From assembly GCF_016907435.1 (NCBI RefSeq), contig NZ_JAFBBZ010000001.1:496001-560000 (forward strand): 64,000 nucleotides of DNA, given 5' to 3'. This document shows, in pieces, positions 55,175 to 63,796 of this stretch. The position numbers were made by a program, and so were the translations under genes. The notes under the pieces were generated by a model. It was not told the DNA's origin. It ran no database searches and worked only from the letters and a program-made list of their open reading frames with translations. How positions within the stretch are numbered: the stretch's first letter is position 1; each line of letters begins with the position of its first letter. The DNA is from Nocardioides salarius. GTDB lineage: Bacteria > Actinomycetota > Actinomycetes > Propionibacteriales > Nocardioidaceae.

Positions 55175-55529
55175 GGTCTCGACCCCATCAGGAGAGTGCT
55201 GCGTCGTGGTGCTGCGTCGTGGTGCTGGCTGGTGCTGGCTGGTGCTGGGTGGTGGCTGGTGGTGCGGAGTGGTGCAGGTGGAGCGTGGGTGGAGCGCCGG
55301 TGGGGCGATCCGGGGTGCAGGTGGTCCGCAGGGTCTGGTCCCTGCCCGCTCGCCGGTGCTTCAGGGGTTCTGGAACCGGGGAAGGTGCCCCAGAACCGGG
55401 TGTCGTCTGGGGCCGGGGAAGGTGTCCCAGAAGACGAGTGGGGAGCGGGCCGAGACCGGGCCCTGCGGATCACTGTTCTGTTGGTGGTCTGCGTGCGGTG
55501 GTGCGAGTGGTGCGTGGTGGAGCGTCCGC
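55175..55529. other. 355-bp gap between mraZ and the rsmH operon
   Basis: No convincing gene. It contains GGTGCTGG-type tandem repeats at about 55195-55270 and two 20-bp direct repeats, CCGGGGAAGGTG(C/T)CCCAGAA, at 55376-55395 and 55413-55432. A GTTCTGG/CCAGAAC hairpin (55367-55396) surrounds the first. It may be a leader or attenuation region for rsmH and later genes. Confidence 0.55.
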
Positions 55530-55955
55530 TCAGAGCGGGGGTGCCTCGTCGAGCTCGGCGAACTTGGCCTGGGCTCCGGTGGAGTACTCGGTCCAGCGCT
55601 GGGGGTTCCAGATCTCGACCCGGTCACCGACGCCGGCCACGACCACGTCGCGCTCGATGCCGGCGCTGGCCCGCAGGATCGGCGAGATGCCGATGCGGCC
55701 CTGCTTGTCGGGCGTGCCCTGCTCGGCCCCCGCGAACAGCACGCGGCGGTAGTCGCGGGCGTCCTTGTTGGTCATCGGGGTCTCCTGGGCCCGCCGGGCC
55801 TCGGCCATGAAGGTCGCCTCGGGCCACACGGTCAGGCAGTTCTCCTGTCCTTGCGTGATCACGAGCCCCTCCGACAGTGCGTCCCTGAACTTGGCCGGGA
55901 GGAAGAGACGTCCCTTGTCGTCGACCTTGGGGGTGTAGGTGCCCATGAAGAACAC
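55530..55955 (-). CDS. mraZ: Transcriptional regulator MraZ
   Basis: A 141-residue DNA-binding protein with two AbrB/MraZ repeats that controls the dcw cluster. MGTYTPKVDDKGRLFLPAKFRDALSEGL is the first DxxGR repeat and GTPDKQGRIGISPILRASAGI the second. The GTG is chosen because GGAGGT lies 5 nt upstream, giving MFFMGTYTP as in relatives. Its promoter overlaps GTGGA repeats, so it probably represses itself as MraZ does in other bacteria. Confidence 0.94.
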   Translation of the reverse strand: MFFMGTYTPKVDDKGRLFLPAKFRDALSEGLVITQGQENCLTVWPEATFMAEARRAQETPMTNKDARDYRRVLFAGAEQGTPDKQGRIGISPILRASAGIERDVVVAGVGDRVEIWNPQRWTEYSTGAQAKFAELDEAPPL

Positions 55956-55996
55956 ATCGCACCTCCACGTCGACAAGTCCCGGGACGGTCACTTGC

Positions 55997-56048
55997 TCCA
56001 CTTTCCACCACTCTACTCCACATCCCTCCACCGTCAACCACATTCCAC
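55997..56048 (-). promoter_or_regulatory. mraZ promoter with GTGGA operator repeats
   Basis: On the minus strand -35 TTGACG (56037-56032) and -10 TAGAGT (56015-56010) are 16 bp apart, about 55 nt from the mraZ start codon. Five GTGGA copies lie at 56044-56048, 56027-56031, 56017-56021, 56004-56008 and 55997-56001, running through the spacer and past the -10. MraZ is known to bind short GTGG/TGGG direct repeats before its own gene. Confidence 0.75.
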
Positions 56049-56199
56049 CCCTTCCGCACCCCCGCCCTCCCCCTCTGCGCGCTCCCCTCCCCCACGCGGC
56101 GTCGCCAGCCCCACGCACTCGGTGGAGCGCGGTCTTGCCGCGACGGCATACGGTGGAAACCCACTGCCGGGCACCGGCACCACCTGGAAGGGACCGCTC

Positions 56200-57177
56200 G
56201 TGGGATCTCCGAACGCTGGAGGCGCCGACCTCGAGACGCTGGCGCGCGTCATGGAGCGGGTGCGCACCAACGTCGAGCGCGTGATCGAGGGCAAGCCCGA
56301 GGTCGTCAGCTCGGCGCTCGTCGTGCTGCTCGCCGAGGGGCACCTGCTGATCGAGGACGTGCCCGGGGTGGGCAAGACGATGCTGAGCAAGGCCCTGGCC
56401 CGCTCGATCGACTCCACGGTGCGCCGCATCCAGTTCACGCCCGACCTGCTGCCCTCCGACGTGACCGGCGTGTCGGTCTTCAACCAGGACACCCGCCAGT
56501 TCGAGTTCCGTCCCGGCGGCGTCTTCGCCAACATCGTGGTCGGCGACGAGATCAACCGCGCCTCGCCCAAGACCCAGTCGGCGCTGCTCGAGTGCATGGA
56601 GGAGCGCCAGGTCACCGTCGACAACGCGACCTACCAGCTCGAGACGCCGTTCATGGTCATCGCCACCCAGAACCCGGTGGAGATGGAGGGCACCTACACG
56701 CTGCCCGAGGCCCAGCGCGACCGGTTCATGGTGCGCACCTCGATGGGCTACCCCGTCGAGGCCGCCGAGCTGGCGATGATCACCGGCCACACCGGGGGCA
56801 ACCCCCTCGACGACCTCGAGCACGTCACCGACGCCGCCGAGATCCGCAAGCTCACCGCGATCGTCGGCCAGGTCTTCGTCGCCGAGGCCGTGCAGCGCTA
56901 CACCGTCGCGCTGACCTCGGCCACGCGGCGTACCGACGAGCTGGTGCTGGGCGCCTCGCCCCGCGCCACGCTGCACCTGGTGCGGGCGGCCAAGGCGTAC
57001 GCCGCGCTGCAGGGCCGCGACTACGTGCTGCCCGACGACGTGCGCACCCTGGCTCCCCGGGTGCTGACCCACCGGCTGCTGCCCAGCGTGGAGGCCTCGA
57101 TGAACGGTCGCAGCACCGACGAGATCCTCGAGCGGCTCGTCGCCGCCGTGCCGGTGCCCGACGGCACCCGTCGCTGA
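56200..57177 (+). CDS. MoxR-family AAA+ ATPase
   Basis: A 325-residue AAA+ chaperone-like ATPase. Walker A is EDVPGVGKT at 52-60, Walker B is VVGDEINRASPKTQSALLECMEE, and sensor 1 is ATQNPVEMEGTYTLPEAQRDRF. MoxR proteins assemble or activate partner complexes and are usually encoded beside DUF58 and transglutaminase genes, as here. The GTG has GGAAGGGA 6 nt upstream; the frame is open back into the mraZ control region, but that part is not protein-like. Confidence 0.93.
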   Translation: MGSPNAGGADLETLARVMERVRTNVERVIEGKPEVVSSALVVLLAEGHLLIEDVPGVGKTMLSKALARSIDSTVRRIQFTPDLLPSDVTGVSVFNQDTRQFEFRPGGVFANIVVGDEINRASPKTQSALLECMEERQVTVDNATYQLETPFMVIATQNPVEMEGTYTLPEAQRDRFMVRTSMGYPVEAAELAMITGHTGGNPLDDLEHVTDAAEIRKLTAIVGQVFVAEAVQRYTVALTSATRRTDELVLGASPRATLHLVRAAKAYAALQGRDYVLPDDVRTLAPRVLTHRLLPSVEASMNGRSTDEILERLVAAVPVPDGTRR

Positions 57178-57187
57178 GGCGGGCGCG

Positions 57188-58465
57188 GTGAGGGAGGCGC
57201 TGGCCGGGCTGACGGTGCGCGGGCGGGCGTTCGTCGCCGCCGGCGTCACCGCGGTGGTGTGCGCGGTCCTGCTCGGCCAGCCGGCCCTGACCCGGGTCGG
57301 CGTGCTCGTGCTCGCGCTGCCCCTGGTCACCGCACTGGTGCTGGGCCGCAGCCGCTACCGGCTCGCGCTGGTGCGCACCGTCTCCCCCTCCCTGGTCACC
57401 GCCGGCCAGCAGGCCCGGGTGACGCTCTCGCTGAGCAACGAGGGCCGCACCCCCAGCGGGGTGCTGCTCCTCGAGGACCACGTGCCCTACGTGCTCGGCA
57501 CCCGCCCCCGCTTCGTGCTCGAGGGCATCGGCCACGGCTGGCACCGCCAGGTCGGCTACCAGGTGCGCTCCGACGTGCGCGGGCGCTTCGAGGTCGGGCC
57601 CATGTCGGTGCGGGTCAGCGACCCCTTCGGCCTCGTCGAGCTCGGCCGCGCCTTCCACACCACCTCGGCGCTGACCGTCACCCCCCGCACCGTGGTGCTG
57701 GCGCCGATCCCGCTCGGCGGCTCCGAGAGCGGGTCGGGCGACAACCGTCCGCGTGCCTTCGCCACCGGCAGCGCCGAGGACGTCACGGTGCGCGAGTACC
57801 GCCGCGGCGACGACCTGCGCCGCGTGCACTGGCCCAGCTCGGCCAGGGTGGGCGAGCTGATGGTGCGCCGCGAGGAGCAGCCGTGGCACTCGCGGGCCAC
57901 GGTGTTCCTCGACAACCGGGCCGCGGCCCACCGCGGCGAGGGCATCGCCTCCTCCCTCGAGACCGCCGTCAGCGCCGCGGCCTCCGTCGCGGTGCACCTG
58001 ACCCGCCGCGGCTTCGCGGTGCGCCTGGTCACCGCCGCCGGCGAGGACCGCGCCAGCGGCTGGCACGAGCGCCGCGCCGACCTGAGCACCGCCCCCCTGC
58101 TGGAGGCGCTGGCGGTCCTGCATCCCGTCGAGGCGCCCCGCCTCGACACCGCCTGGCTCGGCGAGGCAGGTCACGGCGGCCTGGTCGTCGCGGTCCTGGG
58201 CGCGGTGCAGCAGCACGACGCACCGGTCCTGCGACGCATGCAGTCCCAGCACGGCAGCGCGCTCGCGCTGGCCCTCGACGTCGACGCCTGGGTCGGCACC
58301 GGGGCCGGGTCCGCCCCGGCCACCGGGCTGCTGGCCCAGCAGGGCTGGCGGGTCGCCGGCGTGGGCCCCCGCGACCGGGTCGAGGCCCGCTGGCAGGAGC
58401 TCGGCGCCGGGGCACGCTCGGCCGGGCGCGCGAGCACGCGGCGTACGACGGAGGTGGGCTCGTGA
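57188..58465 (+). CDS. DUF58-domain membrane protein
   Basis: A 425-residue protein with two membrane helices near 18-55, an extracytoplasmic beta-domain, and the DUF58 core VREYRRGDDLRRVHWPSSARVGELMVRREE at about 195-225. The remainder resembles a degenerate von Willebrand A fold. It is the middle gene of the MoxR-DUF58-transglutaminase trio, 10 bp after moxR, and overlaps the next gene by 4 bp. Exact role unknown. Confidence 0.9.
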   Translation: MREALAGLTVRGRAFVAAGVTAVVCAVLLGQPALTRVGVLVLALPLVTALVLGRSRYRLALVRTVSPSLVTAGQQARVTLSLSNEGRTPSGVLLLEDHVPYVLGTRPRFVLEGIGHGWHRQVGYQVRSDVRGRFEVGPMSVRVSDPFGLVELGRAFHTTSALTVTPRTVVLAPIPLGGSESGSGDNRPRAFATGSAEDVTVREYRRGDDLRRVHWPSSARVGELMVRREEQPWHSRATVFLDNRAAAHRGEGIASSLETAVSAAASVAVHLTRRGFAVRLVTAAGEDRASGWHERRADLSTAPLLEALAVLHPVEAPRLDTAWLGEAGHGGLVVAVLGAVQQHDAPVLRRMQSQHGSALALALDVDAWVGTGAGSAPATGLLAQQGWRVAGVGPRDRVEARWQELGAGARSAGRASTRRTTEVGS

Positions 58466-60864
58466 GCAGCCGGAACCGCAGCAGCCTCGGGGCCGGTCTC
58501 GCCCAGTCGAGCGCCGCCGCGCTGACCACCTGGGTCTGCATCCTGTCGTGGCGCGGCTTCACCGACGCCCCGTCGCTGTTCCTGTCCCCCCTGCTCGGTC
58601 TCGCGCTGCTGGTCGCGGGCATCGGGGCGGTGGGGCGCTGGTCGCGCCTGGGTGCGTTCTCGGTGCTGCTGCTGCAGCTGCTGGGCGGGGCCATGGCCCT
58701 GAGCTGGGTCGTCGTCGGCTCCCCGCTGCCGGTGGGCTCGACCTGGGACGCGCTGCTCGTCGCGGCCTCGGAGGCACGCGAGGGCGCGGTCGTCTACGCC
58801 TCCCCCGTGCCCACCGCCGAGGCCGCCGTCGAGCCGCTGCTCATCGGCGGCGGCCTGCTGTGCCTGGTCCTGGTCGACCTCCTGGCCTGCGGGCTGCGGC
58901 GGGTGCCGCTGGCCGGCCTGCCGCTGCTGGCCGTCTACAGCGTGCCGGTCAGCCTGCTCGCCACCGACCTGACCTGGTGGGTCTTCGCGCTGTCCGCGCT
59001 CGGCTTCGTCACCATGCTCTACCTCCAGGAGAGCGAGCAGGTCGCCCGCTGGGGACGCAGCCTCGGCGACGACGGCCCCGACCCGCTGGCCACGGGCTCG
59101 GGCCTGGGCGTGCACACCGCCACGGTGCGGCTCAACGCGCTCGCGGTCGGCGGGGTGGCGACCGCCCTGGCCGTGGTGGTGCCGCTGGCGGTGCCGACCC
59201 TCGACGTGCAGCTCTTCGACGTCGGCCGCGGCCCGGGCGGGGACACCAAGATCAGCGTCGACAACCCGATGACCGACCTGGTGCGCGACCTCCACCGGCC
59301 CGACGACACCCCGCTGCTGGCGGTGCGCACCGACCAGGTCGACCCCGAGTACCTGCGGATCTCGGTGCTCAACCGCTTCTCCCAGAACGAGTGGAGCCCC
59401 GGCGACCGGGAGATCCCGCTCGAGAACCGCCCCGACGGCGACATGCCCGCCCTGACCGGTGTCAACCAGTCGGTGCCGCGCCGCACCCTGGACTACCGGG
59501 TCGAGGCCTACGACACGTTCTCCTCGCGCTGGCTGCCGACCTTCGCGCCGGTCAGCCGGGTCGAGGCCCAGGGCGACTGGCGCTACGACGAGTCCACGAT
59601 GGACTTCCTGGCCGGCGACCCCGACCTCGACCTCACCGGCGCCAGCTGGTCGATGACCTCGGTCGACCTCGACCTCTCCGCCCAGGAGCTGGCCGACGCC
59701 CCCTCCTCCGTCGGCATGGTCTCGGCCTCCTACACCGACCTGCCCGCCGACATGCCGCCGCTGATCCGACAGCTGGCCAACCAGGTCACCGCGAGCGCGC
59801 CGACGCGGTTCCAGAAGGCCGTGGCCCTGCAGGACTGGTTCCGCCAGGAGTTCGACTACTCGCTGCGCAACGTGCCGCCCGGCAACGGCACCGACGAGCT
59901 CGAGGAGTTCCTGAGCCTCGAGGGCGACTACGCCCGCACCGGCTACTGCGAGCAGTTCGCCAGCGCCATGGCCGTGATGGCCCGCCAGCTCGGCATCCCC
60001 GCCCGCGTGGCGGTCGGCTTCCTGCGGCCCCAGCGCATCGCCGAGGGCGTCTACGAGTACTCCTCCGACGACCTGCACGCCTGGCCCGAGCTCTTCATCG
60101 CCGGCTCGGGCTGGGTGCGCTTCGAGCCGACCCCGCCCGCGCGCGCCGGCGCGGTCCCGGCCTACACCCGTGAGGCCGTCGACCTGCAGCAGCCCGAGCC
60201 CAGCGGCCCCAGCGGACGCGCCGAGGACCAGCTGCCCGACCGCAACGGCGAGCCCAGCGCGGCCCCCGACGAGCTCGACCCCGAGGCCGACGACGAGGCC
60301 GGCGTCGTCGACCCCGGCTTCCCGTGGGGCACCCTGCTGGGCGGGCTGCTCGGCGCGCTGGCGCTGGTCGGGCTGGTCCTGGCCCCCCGTGCCGTACGCC
60401 GCCGCCGCCGCGAGCACCGCCTCGCCTCCGGCCCCGAGGCGATCTGGGACGAGCTGCGCGACACCGCACGCGACCTGGGGCTGCCCTACCTCGACCGCCG
60501 CTCGCCGCACGAGACCGGCGCCGGGCTGGTGGGCCACCTCGGCAGCCCGCTCGACGACCGGCCGCGGCCCCGGCACGGCGCCGGCCAGGCCCCCGAGGCG
60601 GTCGCCTCGCTGCACCGGCTCGTCGGCGACGTCGAGCGGCTGCGCTACGCCCCTCCGGGCGCCGACGAGTCGCGCCCCGACCGGCAGGACGACGCCCGCC
60701 GTGTGGTCGTGGCCCTCCACGAGGGCACCACGCCCCGGGCCCGGCGCCGGGCCACCTGGCTGCCGCGCACGCTGCTGCGACCCACGCGGCGTACGGACGT
60801 GGTGAGCGGGCCGGAGACGGAGTCGCTGGGCTACCGCAGCGGGGTCGTCGACCTCGTGCGCTGA
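58462..60864 (+). CDS. Membrane transglutaminase-like protein (DUF3488/TgpA type)
   Basis: An 800-residue protein: about six N-terminal membrane helices (1-240), a long external region with a transglutaminase core, one C-terminal helix near 615-635 (FPWGTLLGGLLGALALVGLVLAP) and a cytoplasmic tail. The catalytic Cys is C496 in TGYCEQFASAMAVMARQLG and the His is H539 in SSDDLHAWPELFI. It may cleave or cross-link peptides at the wall. GTG start in a GTGA overlap with the DUF58 gene. Confidence 0.92.
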   Translation: MSSRNRSSLGAGLAQSSAAALTTWVCILSWRGFTDAPSLFLSPLLGLALLVAGIGAVGRWSRLGAFSVLLLQLLGGAMALSWVVVGSPLPVGSTWDALLVAASEAREGAVVYASPVPTAEAAVEPLLIGGGLLCLVLVDLLACGLRRVPLAGLPLLAVYSVPVSLLATDLTWWVFALSALGFVTMLYLQESEQVARWGRSLGDDGPDPLATGSGLGVHTATVRLNALAVGGVATALAVVVPLAVPTLDVQLFDVGRGPGGDTKISVDNPMTDLVRDLHRPDDTPLLAVRTDQVDPEYLRISVLNRFSQNEWSPGDREIPLENRPDGDMPALTGVNQSVPRRTLDYRVEAYDTFSSRWLPTFAPVSRVEAQGDWRYDESTMDFLAGDPDLDLTGASWSMTSVDLDLSAQELADAPSSVGMVSASYTDLPADMPPLIRQLANQVTASAPTRFQKAVALQDWFRQEFDYSLRNVPPGNGTDELEEFLSLEGDYARTGYCEQFASAMAVMARQLGIPARVAVGFLRPQRIAEGVYEYSSDDLHAWPELFIAGSGWVRFEPTPPARAGAVPAYTREAVDLQQPEPSGPSGRAEDQLPDRNGEPSAAPDELDPEADDEAGVVDPGFPWGTLLGGLLGALALVGLVLAPRAVRRRRREHRLASGPEAIWDELRDTARDLGLPYLDRRSPHETGAGLVGHLGSPLDDRPRPRHGAGQAPEAVASLHRLVGDVERLRYAPPGADESRPDRQDDARRVVVALHEGTTPRARRRATWLPRTLLRPTRRTDVVSGPETESLGYRSGVVDLVR

Positions 60865-60872
60865 CGCCGACC

Positions 60873-60932
60873 CGGCCGGTTCGAACGAGCCGGGTCGCGA
60901 GTCGGCCGGTTCACACCAGCCGGGTCGCGGGT
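60873..60932. repeat. Two 30-bp tandem repeats between convergent genes
   Basis: Units 60873-60902 and 60903-60932 share CGGCCGGTTC at the front and AGCCGGGTCGCG at the back. Each is an imperfect palindrome (CCCGGC/GCCGGG arms), so the pair can fold into hairpins and may end both the transglutaminase and DUF3040 transcripts. Confidence 0.8.
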
Positions 60933-60942
60933 CGGGCGGGGC

Positions 60943-61407
60943 TCAGAAGCCGCCGTTCTCCTCGCGGCGACGGCGCCAGCGCTCCTCCATGCGGTCCATG
61001 AAGCCGGCACCGCTCGAGCCGCCGGCGCCACCGCGGCGCTGGCGCCCACGGGTGCGGCGGCCACCGTCGATGACGGTGAAGGACCGCTCGCCCTGCTCGT
61101 CGGAGGGCGCACCCGCCTGGGCGGCGGGGCCGGCCTGGGTCTGGGTGCGCAGGGCGTTGAGGCCGAAGGTGGCCGAGCCGAGCATCACCACGAAGCCGAC
61201 GATGCCGATCGGCCAGATCTGGGTGATCGCGCCGGTCATCAAGACGACGATGCCGACCACGAAGACGACCCCCGCCACGACCGCGCGTCGGCGGGCGACG
61301 CGGCGCAGCGACGTGCCGCGCAGGGTGGAGGCGAACTTGGGATCCTCTTCGGAGAGGGCTCGCTCCATCTGCTCGAGCAGTCGCAGCTCCTCTTCCGAGA
61401 GTGGCAC
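60943..61407 (-). CDS. DUF3040 membrane protein
   Basis: A 154-residue protein of the actinobacterial DUF3040 family, regularly found next to the dcw cluster. PLSEEELRLLEQMERALSEEDPKFASTL is the family start, followed by two membrane helices at about 42-60 and 66-85, and a Gly/Arg-rich tail. The GTG with GGAGGA close upstream is preferred to an ATG eight codons earlier. Function unknown. Confidence 0.88.
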   Translation of the reverse strand: MPLSEEELRLLEQMERALSEEDPKFASTLRGTSLRRVARRRAVVAGVVFVVGIVVLMTGAITQIWPIGIVGFVVMLGSATFGLNALRTQTQAGPAAQAGAPSDEQGERSFTVIDGGRRTRGRQRRGGAGGSSGAGFMDRMEERWRRRREENGGF

Positions 61408-61524
61408 CGTTCCTCCAATGGGGTCACGCACGCACCGACACGTCTGGTCGATGTCGGCACGTCAAGTCTAGGCAAGCCCTAGCCGTCACGGTAGGCGGCT
61501 CACACAATTTGGCCCTGCGCGGGT

Positions 61525-61552
61525 CAGGACCCCGGTCGGCGACCGGGTCCTG
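61525..61552 (-). terminator. Hairpin downstream of dinB
   Basis: CAGGACC...GGTCCTG arms pair over 13 bp with one bulged C (61525-61538 with 61540-61552), 50 nt after the dinB stop. No U-run. Could also belong to the DUF3040 upstream region. Confidence 0.45.
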
Positions 61553-61602
61553 GGCCGGTCGTCAAGTGGTTCGCAGCGGCGCCCCGGACGGATGGGACCG
61601 GC

Positions 61603-62817
61603 TCACGAGAGCAGGCTCGCCGGGCGCACCGCGGCCGAGCCGAAGCGCCTGGCCGCGCGGTCGACGGCACGGTCGGCCTCCGACCAGCCGTGCTCGCGCT
61701 CGCCCAGCACGTGCTGGTGGTGCACGCTCTCGCGGGGCGCGAGACCCTCGACCCGGACCCCCACCAGCCGCAGCCGGGCCCGCTGCAGTCCCAGCGCGTC
61801 GTACAGGGCGGTGGCGGTGCGGTAGACCTCCTGGGTCACGTCGGTGGCCTCGCTCATCGTGCGCGAGCGGGTGATGGTGGTGAAGTCGGCGAAGCGCACG
61901 GTCAGCGTCACGGTGCGCCCGGCGACGCCGGCCACCCGCATCCGCCCGGTGACGGTGCTGGTCAGGCGCAGCAGCTCGCGCAGCACCACCGTGCGGTCGT
62001 CGACGTCGCGCCCGAAGGTCTCCTGCGCCCCCATCGACCGGTCGGGCTCGCCGCCCCCGAGGCCGAACGCCCCGCTGGAGCCGGCGACCACCTCGCGGCG
62101 GTCGTCGCCCCACGCCAGCTCGTGCAGGTGGCGACCGAGGTGGTCGCCGACGGCGCGCTGGAGGGTGCGCACCGGGGTGTGCGCGACGTCGCCGACGGTG
62201 ACCAGGCCCAGGCGGTGCAGCATGGCGCGGGTCTTCTCCCCCACCCCGTAGAGCTCGCCGACGTCGAGCGGGTGCAGGAAGGTGGTGATCCCCTCGGGCG
62301 GCACCACGACCACACCGTCGGGCTTGGCACGCTTGCTGGCCAGCTTGGCCACCGAGATGGTGGCCGCCACCCCGACCGAGCAGGTGATCGCCTGCTCGTC
62401 GTGGATGGTGGCGCGCACCTGCTCGGCGATCTCGGCCGGCGGCCCGAGGCGGCGTACGGACCCGCTGACGTCGAGGAACGCCTCGTCGAGGGAGACCACC
62501 TCGACCAGCGGGGTGACCCGGCGGAAGGTCTCGACGACCGCGGTCGAGACCCGGCCGAACAGCTCGTGGTCGGGCGCCACCACCACCGCCTGCGGACACA
62601 TCCGCCGGGCCCGGGTGGCCGGCATGCCCGAGCGCACGCCGTGCTCGCGGGCCAGGTAGTTGGCCGAGAGCACGACGCCGCGGTAGCCCCCGCCCACGAT
62701 GACCGGCACCTCCCACAGCTCGGGCCGCTCCCGCACCGCCACCGAGGCGTAGAAGGCGTCCATGTCGATGTGGAGGATCGGCGTGGGCTGCTTGATGTGG
62801 GCGCCAGCGGAGGTCAT
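61603..62817 (-). CDS. dinB: DNA polymerase IV (Y family)
   Basis: A 404-residue translesion polymerase. Catalytic acids are D18 in LHIDMDAFYASVAV and D111/E112 in VVSLDEAFLDVSG; CSVGVAATISVAKLASKRAKPDG and the helix-hairpin-helix GVGEKTRAMLHRLGL follow, then the little-finger domain. It lacks an obvious C-terminal beta-clamp motif, as some mycobacterial homologues do. ATG before TSAGAHIKQPTPIL is chosen. No LexA box is seen upstream. Confidence 0.94.
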   Translation of the reverse strand: MTSAGAHIKQPTPILHIDMDAFYASVAVRERPELWEVPVIVGGGYRGVVLSANYLAREHGVRSGMPATRARRMCPQAVVVAPDHELFGRVSTAVVETFRRVTPLVEVVSLDEAFLDVSGSVRRLGPPAEIAEQVRATIHDEQAITCSVGVAATISVAKLASKRAKPDGVVVVPPEGITTFLHPLDVGELYGVGEKTRAMLHRLGLVTVGDVAHTPVRTLQRAVGDHLGRHLHELAWGDDRREVVAGSSGAFGLGGGEPDRSMGAQETFGRDVDDRTVVLRELLRLTSTVTGRMRVAGVAGRTVTLTVRFADFTTITRSRTMSEATDVTQEVYRTATALYDALGLQRARLRLVGVRVEGLAPRESVHHQHVLGEREHGWSEADRAVDRAARRFGSAAVRPASLLS

Positions 62818-62848
62818 GCCGATCCTCCACCACAGCACGTGAGAAGAA

Positions 62849-62912
62849 GCCGAGTCGGCGCTACTTCACGGGAGGAGCGAAGCGGGGGAACGTGAAGTAG
62901 CGCCGACTCGGC
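62849..62912. repeat. Inverted pair of 22-bp repeats (large hairpin)
   Basis: GCCGAGTCGGCGCTACTTCA then CG at 62849-62870 is exactly reversed at 62891-62912, with a 20-nt spacer, giving a perfect 22-bp stem between the methyltransferase and dinB genes. The unit is a variant of the 22-bp repeat found at stop codons elsewhere. Confidence 0.85.
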
Positions 62913-62986
62913 GCGCCACGGGCAACCCGCACACGAAGAAGCACCGCGAGCGGAGCGAGCAGGTGCGCACCGCAACCACGGAGCAG

Positions 62987-63025
62987 GAACTAGCGCCGGC
63001 TCGGCGTGAAGTAGCGCCGACTCGG
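62987..63025. repeat. Tandem 21-bp repeats after the methyltransferase stop
   Basis: On the minus strand two units, CCGAGTCGGCGCTACTTCAC and CCGAGCCGGCGCTAGTTC, in tandem with a 21-bp period, beginning 5 nt after the TGA of the methyltransferase gene. Confidence 0.8.
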
Positions 63026-63030
63026 TGCGC

Positions 63031-63765
63031 TCAGCGGGCGAGCACGTGCAGCTGCGTGGCGAGCGGGAGGTACTCGGGACGCGTGGCGACCGCCTGCTCG
63101 AGCTCGACGAGGGCGGCGGTGGAACCGGGCTCGAGGTCGAGCAGGGTGCCGGGGACCAGGTCGGCGAAGACGCGCACGCCGTGGACCTGCTCGACGTGCA
63201 GGTCGGCGGTGGCCAGCAGCGCGACGAGCTCGTCGCTGGTGTAGCGGTGCCCGGCGCGGCCGGGGTCGACGGTGGGCTCGAGCAGCGCGAGCGCCTGGCC
63301 GAAGTGGCCGGCCATGGCGCGGGCCAGCACCGCGGCGTGGCGCTGGGCCACGAGCAGGCTGAGGGTGCCGCCGGGGCGCACGGCCTCGCGGAGCACTCCG
63401 AGGGCGGTGGCGGGGTCGCCGACGTGCTCGAGCACCCCGTGGCACAGCACCAGGTCGGCGCTGTCGGCGCCGGCGACGTCGAGCAGGCTCGAGACCTCGC
63501 CCTGCAGCCCGGCGACCTCGACGCCGCGCTCGCGGGCGCGGCGCCCGAGCGAGGCGAGGGCATCGGGGCTGGGGTCGACGACGGTGACGCGGTGGCCGAG
63601 CTCGGCCACGCGCACGGCGAAGCCGCCGGTGCCGCCGCCGATGTCGAGGACGTCGAGGGGCCCGGACTGCTCGAGCAGCGGGCGCAGGGCGTCCCACACC
63701 ACGGCGGTGCGGGCCGCCGCCCGGCGCTCGCTGGGACGTTCGCTGGGGCGGTCGCTGGCGGACAT
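63031..63765 (-). CDS. SAM-dependent methyltransferase (class I)
   Basis: A 244-residue cytosolic methyltransferase. The SAM-binding motif I is LDVLDIGGGTGGFAVRVAELG at about 37-57, motif II VTVVDPSPDALASLGRRA, then DLVLCHGVLEHVGDPATALGVLREAVRPGGTLSLL. Such proteins lie near dinB in many actinobacteria; the substrate is unknown (CmoA/UbiE-like fold only). ATG start. Confidence 0.88.
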   Translation of the reverse strand: MSASDRPSERPSERRAAARTAVVWDALRPLLEQSGPLDVLDIGGGTGGFAVRVAELGHRVTVVDPSPDALASLGRRARERGVEVAGLQGEVSSLLDVAGADSADLVLCHGVLEHVGDPATALGVLREAVRPGGTLSLLVAQRHAAVLARAMAGHFGQALALLEPTVDPGRAGHRYTSDELVALLATADLHVEQVHGVRVFADLVPGTLLDLEPGSTAALVELEQAVATRPEYLPLATQLHVLAR

Positions 63766-63796
63766 GGCACCCACCCTAGGGCCACGGGCACGCCGA

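Noticed and set aside
60878..60895. tRNA-like T-loop GGTTCGAAC
   Set aside because: It is part of a 30-bp tandem repeat; no acceptor stem, anticodon arm or CCA context fits a tRNA.
62818..62860. LexA/SOS box upstream of dinB
   Set aside because: No CGAACN4GTTCG-like sequence is present there.
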